The notes under the pieces: generated by a model | What the model saw: only the letters and a program-made list of their open reading frames with translations | Told to the model about the DNA's origin: nothing | Databases searched by the model: none | Translations under genes and position numbers: made by a program | In this document: positions 7,673-14,339 of the stretch, piece after piece | Layout: each line of letters opens with the position of its first letter | Numbering within the stretch: position 1 is the stretch's first letter | From: an uncultured Prevotella sp. | GTDB lineage: Bacteria > Bacteroidota > Bacteroidia > Bacteroidales > Bacteroidaceae | Direction: 5' to 3' | DNA length: 30,217 bases | Assembly: GCA_900553595.1 (NCBI GenBank) | Contig: USEC01000024.1 | Coordinates: 1 to 30,217 of the forward strand

Positions 7673-8359
7673 ATGAAAATCGGAATGAAAGTTGTTAAAC
7701 TCCTGGTACTGTTTCTGTTGTCGGCGGCTTCGGCTCCGGCTTCGGGCGGTGAGTATTTTGATGTGGTGACGCTGAAATGCAGCGAGAAGGCGGCGGGGTC
7801 GTCCTACGAGGCATGGGTGGATGTGCCTGTGGGCGGCGGGGCGGCTGTCGTGCGTGAGGCGAAGCGGTGGATCTGCGAGGTCCTGGGTGTGGACGAGGCA
7901 CCGGAGACTGATGCCGACGGCTTCGCGAAACTCATGGAGCGTGCCGCTGCCGACTTCCTTGCCGACGCTGAGCGTTGCCGCCGCACGGTGAGGGTGACGT
8001 GGAACTATGAGGATGCGTCGTGCGTGACGTATGAGGCTGAGGTCGCCGACCATGATTCGGTGACATGGACCACTGCCGATGTGGCCACGTTCAGCAAGCG
8101 CGACGGGCATCGTGCGGAGCCGCAGGAGGTGTTTGCGTGCGACGAGGCGCGCATAAAGCAGCTCATGTGGCGCTGGCGTGGCGACCTGCCGATGGAGGTT
8201 GGGAGCGCCGACGAGCTTTATGTGGGCAACGTGGGCTACATCGACGGTTGGGTGATAGTGATCGGTCCGGCGCGTAACACGTCGGGTGCGGAGTTCCGCA
8301 TACGCTATTCCGACGCCGAGCGGTGGCTCCGTGTGGGTCGCGAGGGTTATCTGCCGTGA
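7673..8359 (+). CDS. Exported protein of unknown function, possibly RsiV/DUF3298-like
   Basis: The protein is about 228 residues with a hydrophobic N-terminus (VVKLLVLFLLSAASAPASG) typical of a signal peptide. No lipobox cysteine follows, so it is probably periplasmic. In-frame ATGs lie at 7664, 7673 and 7685; the last two place a positively charged MK stretch directly before the hydrophobic core, and 7673 is chosen. The C-terminal half alternates short beta-type segments (YVGNVGYIDGWVIVIGP ... EFRIRYSDAERWLRVG) and has a central VTWTTADVATFSKRDGH stretch, which loosely resembles the DUF3298 domain of RsiV-like envelope proteins. That resemblance is by eye only. The coding region is rich in GC, Ala and Asp. 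It is a single-gene unit divergent from gyrB. Confidence 0.7.
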   Translation: MKIGMKVVKLLVLFLLSAASAPASGGEYFDVVTLKCSEKAAGSSYEAWVDVPVGGGAAVVREAKRWICEVLGVDEAPETDADGFAKLMERAAADFLADAERCRRTVRVTWNYEDASCVTYEAEVADHDSVTWTTADVATFSKRDGHRAEPQEVFACDEARIKQLMWRWRGDLPMEVGSADELYVGNVGYIDGWVIVIGPARNTSGAEFRIRYSDAERWLRVGREGYLP

Positions 8360-8411
8360 ACGTGCGGCGGCGTGGCTGGAGGCGGCATGTGCCGCCCCTG
8401 CTGTATGGGCG

Positions 8412-8443
8412 CAAAAAAGCCACAACCCGTATGGATTGTGGCT
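8412..8443 (-). terminator. Intrinsic terminator of rpsT
   Basis: Positions 8418-8425 and 8436-8443 form an 8-bp stem (AGCCACAA with its complement). After one mismatch, an inner CC/GG closes a GTAT loop. On the minus strand it is followed by a run of six T (8418-8413). It begins 24 bp past the rpsT stop. The loop core CCGTATGG is the same as in the terminator at 86-117. Confidence 0.85.
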
Positions 8444-8466
8444 GTAGGAGTTGTCGGCTGCCCGGC

Positions 8467-8721
8467 TTATGCCAAGCTGCTGATATGATTGCACAAACTT
8501 GACTTCAAGTTAGCGGCTTTGTTCTTGTGGATGATGTTGGTCTTAGCCAACTTATCAAGCATTTTCTGTACAGTAGGATAGAGTTTTACTGCTTCTTCCT
8601 TGTCAGTGATAGCGCGAAGCTTGCGAACGGCGTTGCGCATGGTCTTTGCATAATATCTGTTATGCAGAGCCTTGGCCTTGTCCTGACGGATTCTTTTAAG
8701 TGATGATTTGTGATTTGCCAT
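8467..8721 (-). CDS. rpsT: 30S ribosomal protein S20
   Basis: An 84-residue basic protein of normal S20 length. It starts MANHKSSLKRIRQDKAKALHNRYYAKTMR, the conserved S20 N-terminus, and ends in the helical segment KTNIIHKNKAANLKSSL, both of which contact 16S rRNA. It binds 16S rRNA early in small-subunit assembly. It lies 34 bp downstream of tRNA-Glu on the same strand and no separate promoter is seen between them, so the two are probably co-transcribed and the tRNA released by processing. Confidence 0.96.
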   Translation of the reverse strand: MANHKSSLKRIRQDKAKALHNRYYAKTMRNAVRKLRAITDKEEAVKLYPTVQKMLDKLAKTNIIHKNKAANLKSSLCNHISSLA

Positions 8722-8755
8722 CTTTGTTACTTCTTCTTCTTTTTATTTTTTATTG

Positions 8756-8827
8756 TAGTCCCTAGGAGAGTCGAACTCCTCTTTAGAGAATGAAAATCTC
8801 TCGTCCTAACCGATAGACGAAGGGACC
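8756..8827 (-). tRNA. tRNA-Glu (anticodon TTC)
   Basis: Read on the minus strand, the acceptor arm GGTCCCT (8827-8821) pairs with AGGGACT (8763-8757), with G1-T72 as wobble, and A at 8756 is the discriminator. The anticodon stem AGAGA/TCTCT encloses the loop TTTTCAT, giving anticodon TTC. The T arm carries GTTCGACTC. CCA is not fully encoded and would be added after transcription. The gene heads the transcript that continues into rpsT. Confidence 0.95.
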
Positions 8828-8850
8828 GAAGTGCTTGTTTTAAGCGGATG

Positions 8851-8882
8851 CAAAGGTACTGCTTTTTATTGTTCCCACCAAA
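8851..8882 (-). promoter_or_regulatory. Promoter of the tRNA-Glu/rpsT unit
   Basis: On the minus strand TTTG (8882-8879), a 20-bp spacer and TACCTTTG (8858-8851) form a complete Bacteroidetes promoter. The predicted start is about 15-20 nt upstream of the mature tRNA 5' end. Its -33 box lies 16 bp from the -33 box of the divergent recO promoter. Confidence 0.8.
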
Positions 8883-8898
8883 TTTTTCTGACAATATT

Positions 8899-8929
8899 TT
8901 TGATAAACCCCTCATTTTTCGTATTTTTG
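8899..8929 (+). promoter_or_regulatory. Promoter of recO
   Basis: TTTG at 8899-8902, a 19-bp spacer and TATTTTTG at 8922-8929 match the Bacteroidetes consensus fully. The start would fall about 7 nt further on, giving a leader of only about 12 nt before the recO ATG at 8948. Confidence 0.75.
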
Positions 8930-8947
8930 CGCTAAAATATCACGATT

Positions 8948-9691
8948 ATGCAGGTGAAAACGCGTGCGATAGTGCTCAACTCGCTAAAATACGGCGAGTC
9001 ACAGGTTATAGTTGATTTGTTCACGGAGGCTCATGGGCGTCTCAGCTTCATACAGCGCATTCCCAAGACGGGGCGTGCGCGTGTGAAGAAGCAGTTTTTC
9101 CAGCCTCTCACGCTGCTCAGGGTGGAGTTCGACTACCGTCCTGCCCAGCGTCTGCTGCGCCTTTCCGACGCGCAGATGGAGTCGCCGTTCATGTCGCTGC
9201 CCTTTGATGCCCGCAAACTGTGCATCGCCCTGTTCGTGGCGGAGTTCACCTGTTATGCCACGCGTTCGGAACAGGACAACGCCGCTCTCTTCGCCTACAT
9301 CGAGAACAGTGTGAAGTGGCTTGACGCCTGTGGAGGCAATTTTGCGAATTTCCACATTATATATATGCTGCGTCTGACGCGCTTCATCGGGTTCTACCCC
9401 AACACCGACGGGGCACAGGACGGGGCGTATTTCGACCTGCGCGGTGCGTGCTTCGTGCCTTATGCGCCGCTTCATCCGGACTTCCTTGAGCCTGACGAGG
9501 CGCGCAAGATAGGGCTGCTCATGCGCGTGAACTATGCCACGATGCACCTTGTGAAGATGTCGCGCACGGAGCGCAACCGCTGCGTGGAGCTGATTGTGAA
9601 GTACTACCGGCTGCATCAGCCCGACTTCCCGGAACTGAAGTCGCTGCCGGTGCTGAAGGAGATGTTCTTGGGGGAGGAGAGGGGTGCTTGA
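8948..9691 (+). CDS. recO: DNA repair protein RecO
   Basis: A 247-residue protein of normal RecO length. The N-terminal OB fold (residues 1-80) begins MQVKTRAIVLNSLKYGESQ and includes HGRLSFIQRIPKTGRAR, the typical RecO start (VLNSLKYGE, GRLSFI). The rest is a helical domain (LCIALFVAEFTCYATRSEQDN; FANFHIIYMLRLTRFIGFYPN). RecO works with RecR to load RecA onto SSB-coated single-stranded DNA in the RecFOR pathway. It is transcribed from its own promoter, divergent from tRNA-Glu/rpsT. Downstream is 284 bp of repeat-filled intergenic DNA before the convergent membrane-protein gene. Confidence 0.92.
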   Translation: MQVKTRAIVLNSLKYGESQVIVDLFTEAHGRLSFIQRIPKTGRARVKKQFFQPLTLLRVEFDYRPAQRLLRLSDAQMESPFMSLPFDARKLCIALFVAEFTCYATRSEQDNAALFAYIENSVKWLDACGGNFANFHIIYMLRLTRFIGFYPNTDGAQDGAYFDLRGACFVPYAPLHPDFLEPDEARKIGLLMRVNYATMHLVKMSRTERNRCVELIVKYYRLHQPDFPELKSLPVLKEMFLGEERGA

Positions 9692-9695
9692 TTGA

Positions 9696-9832
9696 GGTGT
9701 TAAGAAGTCAGGAGTTAAGAAGTTAAGCCGTATGCTTTGACTCCTGAATTCTTAACTCCTGTCTCCTCAAAAACAATCTTCTGTCTCCTCAAAACATACG
9801 GCTTAACTTCTTAACTCCTGACTCCTTAACTT
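9696..9832. repeat. 22-bp modular repeat, family M, inverted arrangement with perfect 28-bp arms
   Basis: Positions 9707-9734 and 9795-9822 are perfect inverted repeats of 28 bp; a further 7 bp outwards match with one mismatch. The 60 bp between them and the right arm are made of 22-bp modules in reverse orientation: 9745-9766, 9767-9788 and 9789-9810. These match modules at 29592-29613, 29636-29657 and 29614-29635 in reverse complement (about 20/22, 19/22 and 21/22 identities by eye). A forward copy of the GAAGTTAAGCCGTATG module is at 9719-9740. The array begins just after recO and could form a very stable RNA stem-loop. Confidence 0.8.
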
Positions 9833-9850
9833 CTGACACCCACTTCCCCC

Positions 9851-9892
9851 AAAACAAAACAAGGCTTCCTTGCGTTGCAAAGAAGCCTTGTT
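9851..9892 (-). terminator. Hairpin terminator built from family K repeat units
   Basis: Positions 9858-9873 and 9877-9892 form a 16-bp stem with one mismatch and a 3-nt GTT loop. The arms are a forward and a reverse unit of the 22-bp family K repeat. On the minus strand the hairpin is followed by a T-rich stretch (9857-9851), so it may end transcripts from the membrane-protein gene (stop at 9976) and block read-through toward recO. Confidence 0.55.
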
Positions 9893-9944
9893 TGTGTTGT
9901 AAAGAAGCCTTGTTTGCGGTGCAAAGAAGCCTTCTTTTCAGAGT
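9858..9944 (-). repeat. 22-bp tandem repeat, family K, three reverse units and one forward unit
   Basis: Reverse-oriented units begin at 9879, 9901 and 9923, exactly 22 bp apart, each starting AAAGAAGCCTT, the complement of the family core. A forward unit, AACAAGGCTTCCTTGC, lies directly upstream at 9858. This array follows the family M inverted repeat with about 25 bp between, so both families sit in the same recO/membrane-protein gap. Confidence 0.8.
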
Positions 9945-9975
9945 GATTATTAACTTGTTGAAAACCAGTGAGTTA

Positions 9976-10656
9976 TCATTTCCTTACGGCACGCCATTGG
10001 AAGTAGGGTTGTATGATGCTCAATGCCGACTGCAGCACGAGGTGTATCTCGCTCACCCAGTATGCCCATTCCTGGCCGGCATGCAGCGATGTGAGGGCGA
10101 AGTAGGCGAGTACCGTCGCGCACGAGAGCGCGAACTGCGCCACGATGACGATGCCGAGCTGCCGGAGACGGCCGCGGTAGCGCACGGTGAGGAGCAGCGA
10201 CACGGCGAGGATGATGAGGCTGTGCACGTTGCCCACGATGGCTGTCACCATCGAGGAGATGGCTGTGGCGTTGTCGTGCTGTGCGAGTGCCTGTACGGGT
10301 GGGAAGAAGATGCTCTCTGTCATGAACCACACTGCACGCAGGGCTATCATTGCCGCGAGGGCGAAGGTGGTGTAGCGCATCAGCCGTGCTTCCTTGGGGA
10401 ACATGCGGCTGAGCACGAGCCACAGCACTGCCAGGGCGAGCATGGCGGTGAGATTGAGTGCCGCGCGGATGGTGTCCGACTCGTATATGATGTAAAGTGC
10501 GTCCATAAGCACTGTGCGGCTGCATCCCAGAAATTCCAGTATTGAGGGCGACAGCTTCAGCACAATGGCTGCGGTTGCCACATAGAAGGCTATGGTGGCT
10601 GTGCGTGGGTGGCGCAGAAATGCGGTAGTCGCGGCGGTGAGTTGTCTTATGTGCAT
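9976..10656 (-). CDS. Multi-spanning membrane protein of unknown function
   Basis: I do not recognise this 226-residue protein. It shows five clear hydrophobic segments, at about residues 20-40, 64-84, 95-114, 131-157 and 166-189, and a weaker sixth near 200-217. The N-terminus (MHIRQLTAATTAFLRHPR) and the cytoplasmic-looking loops (SRMFPKEARLMR, RYRGRLRQ) are basic, as expected for inner-membrane topology with the N-terminus inside. No catalytic motif is evident. It is on the same strand as the esterase and dcw genes but 298 bp further on, across a repeat-bearing spacer, so it is probably a separate unit. A -7-like TAGTTTTG at 10887-10880 could serve it, without a clear -33 box. Confidence 0.75.
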   Translation of the reverse strand: MHIRQLTAATTAFLRHPRTATIAFYVATAAIVLKLSPSILEFLGCSRTVLMDALYIIYESDTIRAALNLTAMLALAVLWLVLSRMFPKEARLMRYTTFALAAMIALRAVWFMTESIFFPPVQALAQHDNATAISSMVTAIVGNVHSLIILAVSLLLTVRYRGRLRQLGIVIVAQFALSCATVLAYFALTSLHAGQEWAYWVSEIHLVLQSALSIIQPYFQWRAVRK

Positions 10657-10702
10657 GGTCGTGCGGGTTGATAGAGTTGTCGTCGGGAAGCCGGAAGTGA
10701 AG

Positions 10703-10767
10703 GAATGCAGGAGTCAGGCCGTATGCTTTGCGGGGCAGTACCTGCTTGGCTGTCGCCCCGTGAGCAT
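10703..10767 (+). repeat. Degenerate family M module plus an imperfect hairpin
   Basis: Positions 10710-10731 match the GGAGTTAAGCCGTATGTTTT module (here GGAGTCAGGCCGTATGCTTT), preceded by GAATGCA as in the 29.6-kb array. The 3' part enters an imperfect hairpin: ATGCT (10723-10727) with AGCAT (10763-10767), and CGGGGC (10731-10736) with GCCCCG (10755-10760). It lies just upstream of the membrane-protein start on the minus strand, so the hairpin would be in that gene's leader. Confidence 0.5.
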
Positions 10768-10878
10768 TCCTCGCTCCTTGGCTTCTGCATTCTTAGTGTC
10801 TCTCCCGGCTCCTTCCGGGTAATGTGTCATATTCTTGTTTCCGGACTTCTGACTTATGACTCAAAAGTTTCTGAATTA

Positions 10879-10944
10879 TCAAAACTAATGGCTTGACTTC
10901 TGGATTCTTGACTTCTGACTCCTAAATCAGAACCTTCTGTCTTC
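10879..10944 (-). repeat. Family M, one complete 66-bp triplet of 22-bp modules
   Basis: On the minus strand 10944-10923, 10922-10901 and 10900-10879 are three consecutive 22-bp modules. They are diverged copies, in the same order, of the first half of the array at 29570-29701. The third module (plus strand TCAAAACTAATGGCTTGACT) corresponds to the GCCGTATG module. The array ends 11 bp from the stop codon of the esterase gene. No other strong terminator is seen after that gene. Confidence 0.65.
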
Positions 10945-10954
10945 CGAAAGCCAA

Positions 10955-12937
10955 TCATTTCGCTCCCAGTGTCAGTCCGGGCCACTCGTCGGTGCGGAAC
11001 GGCGATGCCGGGAGTTCGGCTCCGTTGTATAGGTTGCATTCGGGGTTGTCGGCCCATGCGTAGCGCACAGCAACGGGGAATTCCACATCGGGGCAGCTCA
11101 CTACTACGGTGTTGCCTTCGATTCTTGCGTCTGCCCAGTGGAACTTCCTGTCCACTCCGGCTATGGTGAATCCCGTGAGCTTGCTGCCTTTCGCCTTGAG
11201 TCCGCCCTCGGTGCAGTTGAAGTGTATGCGTATCTGACCCTTTTCTATGGTGCATCCCTTGTATATGAGTCCCGAATAGGCTATCTGTTCGCCGTAGGCT
11301 GTGTGGCGTGCAGCGAGTGCGAGGCGGTGTCCCACATCCTGCTTGTTTGTCGGGTGTATGTCGTCGGCGAGGCCTATATCCACTGCCACTGCCATGCCCG
11401 TCTGTTCCATGCAGAGCGATTTGAGCTGCGCCTCACGCAGTTCCGCCCATGTCGATTCCACGGGTTCGGTGTTGCGCTTCATGTAATTGGCGAGCTGCAC
11501 CATGAAGAACGGCATGGGTTGCTTCCATTGCTTACGCCAGTCGGCTATGATTAGCGGCATGAGTTCGCGGTACTGGTAGGCGCGGTCGGCGTTGGCCTCG
11601 CCCTGATACCATATCGCTCCCTTCACGGCGTAAGGCACGAGCGGGCGTATCATGGCGTTGTAGAGCACTGTTGGCGAGAACTGGTTGTAGCTCTCGAAGG
11701 GCGGGATGTTGCCCAGTTTCGCCAGTTCGGCGCCGCATTTTATGCGCCATTCGCCCGCCATGCTCAGCGAGCCTTTCTTTCCTTTGGCAGTGAGTTTCAT
11801 GTCATCGGCCGATCCGGAGAGTCCGCCGTTGCCGCCGGTATCAAGCAGTCGCACCGTTATCACCGCCTTGCCGCCTTTCACAAGAGCGGCGGGTATGGTG
11901 TAGTTGCGTGCCGCTCCGTAGCCCTCGGTGTGTCCGATGAGGTGTCCGTTGAAGTAGGTGGCGTCGTGGTCGTCCATTGCGCTGAGCGAAAGGGTGAGCT
12001 GGCGGCCCTTCCACGATGCCGGTATGTCAATGGTCTTGCGGTACCATACTATTCCGTCGAAGCCCTCGTGTCCGTGCTCTTCTATCACGCCCGGCTGCGA
12101 CATGAGCTGCCAAGCGGAGTCGTCGAACGATGGCTGTGCCCAGAGAGCGGTGCCGTCGGCGTGCATGCTGCCGTCGGTCTGTCCGGCTTTCACGGCAGCG
12201 TTGTCGGTGGCTTTGAAGAACTTCGCCTGCGCTTCAGCCTTGTTTCCGGCAGCATTTTCCAAGCCGATTATGCGGTCGCGGAACTCCGGCATCTGTGCAA
12301 GCGACTCACCGCTTATCCACGATTCCACGGGCGTTCCGCCCCAGCATGTCATTATCAGTCCCACCGGCACATGCTGCGTGTCGGCGATGTCGCGCCCGAA
12401 GAAGAAGGCGGTAGCCGAGAAGTTGCGCAGGGTTTTGGGCGTACACTTTGTCCATGTCGTTGTCTGTTCGGGCAGAGTGGTGCGTTCCGCGTAGCTTAGG
12501 TTCTGCTTGATGTAGAGCAGGCGCAGGTTGGTGTTCTGGTCGGCGTCGGCTATTTCGTCGGCGTTCATGGGTCGGTTCCATCCCTGCATGGGCATCTCCA
12601 TGTTGCTTTGGCCGGAGCATAGCCACACTTCGCCTATCATTACGCCGTTGAGCGTGACCGGCTTTCCGTCGCTGATGGCGATGCTGTAGGGTCCGCCCGC
12701 CTTTGGTGTGGGGACGCGGAGCATCCATTTGCCGTCGTTGCCGGCGTTGGTTGTGTACGACTTGCCGTCCCATGAGGTGGTGACAGTCACCGCCTTGCCC
12801 GGCGTTGCTTCGCCCCATAGCGGGGCGTCAGTCTGCTGTTGCAGCACCATGTTGTCGCTGAATATGGGCAACAACTTCACTTTTGCGTTCATGCCCAGTG
12901 TGCACAGGAGCATGATTGACATAAGGGTCTTTCTCAT
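10955..12937 (-). CDS. Exported sialate O-acetylesterase-like SGNH hydrolase
   Basis: A 660-residue exported enzyme with a signal peptide (residues 1-18, ending GMNA). The SASA/SGNH-type hydrolase core is marked by the nucleophile motif CSGQSNMEMP with Ser111, the block GLIMTCWGGTPVESWIS (193-209) and AIWYQGEANA (441-450), and the Asp-x-x-His motif DDIHP with His528. A beta-sandwich resembling the sugar-binding domain of family 2 glycosidases is inserted at about 265-395 (WYRKTIDIP ... DHDATYFNGHLIG). Such enzymes remove O-acetyl groups from sialic acid or other acetylated sugars; in gut Bacteroidales some act on plant polysaccharides, so the substrate is open. It starts 32 bp after the ftsZ stop with no promoter box between, so it may be read through from the dcw cluster. 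Confidence 0.88.
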   Translation of the reverse strand: MRKTLMSIMLLCTLGMNAKVKLLPIFSDNMVLQQQTDAPLWGEATPGKAVTVTTSWDGKSYTTNAGNDGKWMLRVPTPKAGGPYSIAISDGKPVTLNGVMIGEVWLCSGQSNMEMPMQGWNRPMNADEIADADQNTNLRLLYIKQNLSYAERTTLPEQTTTWTKCTPKTLRNFSATAFFFGRDIADTQHVPVGLIMTCWGGTPVESWISGESLAQMPEFRDRIIGLENAAGNKAEAQAKFFKATDNAAVKAGQTDGSMHADGTALWAQPSFDDSAWQLMSQPGVIEEHGHEGFDGIVWYRKTIDIPASWKGRQLTLSLSAMDDHDATYFNGHLIGHTEGYGAARNYTIPAALVKGGKAVITVRLLDTGGNGGLSGSADDMKLTAKGKKGSLSMAGEWRIKCGAELAKLGNIPPFESYNQFSPTVLYNAMIRPLVPYAVKGAIWYQGEANADRAYQYRELMPLIIADWRKQWKQPMPFFMVQLANYMKRNTEPVESTWAELREAQLKSLCMEQTGMAVAVDIGLADDIHPTNKQDVGHRLALAARHTAYGEQIAYSGLIYKGCTIEKGQIRIHFNCTEGGLKAKGSKLTGFTIAGVDRKFHWADARIEGNTVVVSCPDVEFPVAVRYAWADNPECNLYNGAELPASPFRTDEWPGLTLGAK

Positions 12938-12969
12938 TGTGTATTAGTTTTTAGTAGATCCGATTCCTT

Positions 12970-14313
12970 TTATCCTCCGAAGTGTATTGTTCCCGTCACG
13001 TTGTTCTCCTCCGGCTTTGTTTCGGGGACAACTGTACGGGGTGTCGACTTCTGTCGTATTCCCTCCATAGCCTGGTGCGAACGCTTGTAGGTGGGAGTTG
13101 CCTCCACATCGAGTATTATGTTGTCGTTGTCGAGGTCTTCGTTGCGGAAGAGGAAGATGTTTGGGCGTTTCTTGTTTGTGCCGGTCTTGTCATTGGAGTA
13201 GTAGTGGATTATTCGTCTTTCGCGCTCCAATTGCCTCTCGATTTCGCGCTGTTTTTCTTCCGCATCCTGTTGTGTGTACTTGATAATGCGTTCTTCGTCC
13301 ATGCCATCGACATCCTTCATTCCGAATCCGGTGGCGAGGATTGTCACCTTCACTTTCTTGCCCAAGTCGGGGTCGAGAGTTATTCCCCACTTTATTTCAA
13401 AGTCGCTTCCGAACTTCTCCATGAAGTCGTTCACATCGTTCATCTCCTCCATCATTAGTCCGGCTTGCGTTGCATTGTCGTTCTTTTCCTTGCTGAAATT
13501 GATGCTGAGGAGTATCTTCTTGGAGTTGAATACGTCGTTGTCGTTGAGCAATGGTGAGTTGAGCGCGTCGTCAATAGCCTTGCGTACACGTCCTTCGCCC
13601 TCTCCGTAGCCTGTGGACATGATTGCCACGCCGCCGTCCTTGAGCACGGTGCGCACATCGTTGAAGTCGAGGTTGATGAGTCCGTGGTTGGTGATTATCT
13701 CGGCGATGCCTTTTGCTGCCACGCTGAGAGTGTCGTCGGCCTTGCCGAAAGCGTCAAGCAAGGTGAGGTCGGGATAAATCTCACGGAGGCGTTCGTTGTT
13801 GATAACGAGGAGTGCATCGACATGTTTTGCCATCTCTTCCACACCGTCCAACGCTTGGTCAATCTTGCGTTTTCCTTCAAAACGGAATGGAATTGTAACG
13901 ATGCCGACGGTGAGTATGCCCATTCCTTTCGACACTTCGGCTATGACAGGAGCCGCACCGGTGCCTGTTCCGCCACCCATTCCGGCGGTGATGAACGCCA
14001 TCTTTGTGCCGTCGCTGAGCATGGCCTTGATTTTGTCGAGGCTCTCTTCGGCAGCCTTGCGGGCACATTCGGGTATATTTCCGGCTCCCAGTCCTTCCTC
14101 ACCGAGTTGCAGAAGCACCGGCACGGGTGAGTCGTGAAGGGCCTTGTTGTCGGTGTTGCACAGCACGAACGACACATCATGGATGCCTTCGCGGTACATG
14201 TGGTTCACGGCATTGCCTCCGCCTCCGCCTACACCGATTACCTTTATTATGTTGTTTTCCTTTTCCGGTGCACAGAAGTCCACCATCATTGAGTTGTTAT
14301 TGTTGTCTGGCAT
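12970..14313 (-). CDS. ftsZ: Cell division protein FtsZ
   Basis: A tubulin-like GTPase that forms the division ring. The 447-residue length is within the range for Bacteroidales FtsZ. The nucleotide-binding fold has GVGGGGGNAVNHM (27-39) and the tubulin signature GGGTGTGAAP (113-122). The catalytic T7 loop is NLDFNDVRTVL (214-224) with Asp216 and Asp219. A charged, probably helical segment (about 349-373, AEEKQREIERQLERERR) begins the linker. A TPTYKRS segment resembles the conserved C-terminal peptide that binds FtsA, but about 35 more residues follow it, ending GTIHFGG. It is the last dcw gene, 26 bp downstream of ftsA. Confidence 0.97.
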   Translation of the reverse strand: MPDNNNNSMMVDFCAPEKENNIIKVIGVGGGGGNAVNHMYREGIHDVSFVLCNTDNKALHDSPVPVLLQLGEEGLGAGNIPECARKAAEESLDKIKAMLSDGTKMAFITAGMGGGTGTGAAPVIAEVSKGMGILTVGIVTIPFRFEGKRKIDQALDGVEEMAKHVDALLVINNERLREIYPDLTLLDAFGKADDTLSVAAKGIAEIITNHGLINLDFNDVRTVLKDGGVAIMSTGYGEGEGRVRKAIDDALNSPLLNDNDVFNSKKILLSINFSKEKNDNATQAGLMMEEMNDVNDFMEKFGSDFEIKWGITLDPDLGKKVKVTILATGFGMKDVDGMDEERIIKYTQQDAEEKQREIERQLERERRIIHYYSNDKTGTNKKRPNIFLFRNEDLDNDNIILDVEATPTYKRSHQAMEGIRQKSTPRTVVPETKPEENNVTGTIHFGG

Positions 14314-14339
14314 AGTTGCTAATAGTTATCGTTTAAAAT

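Noticed and set aside
9735..9794. A phase-variable promoter between the 28-bp inverted repeats
   Set aside because: The 60-bp segment contains no TAnnTTTG box in either direction and no recombinase gene is nearby.
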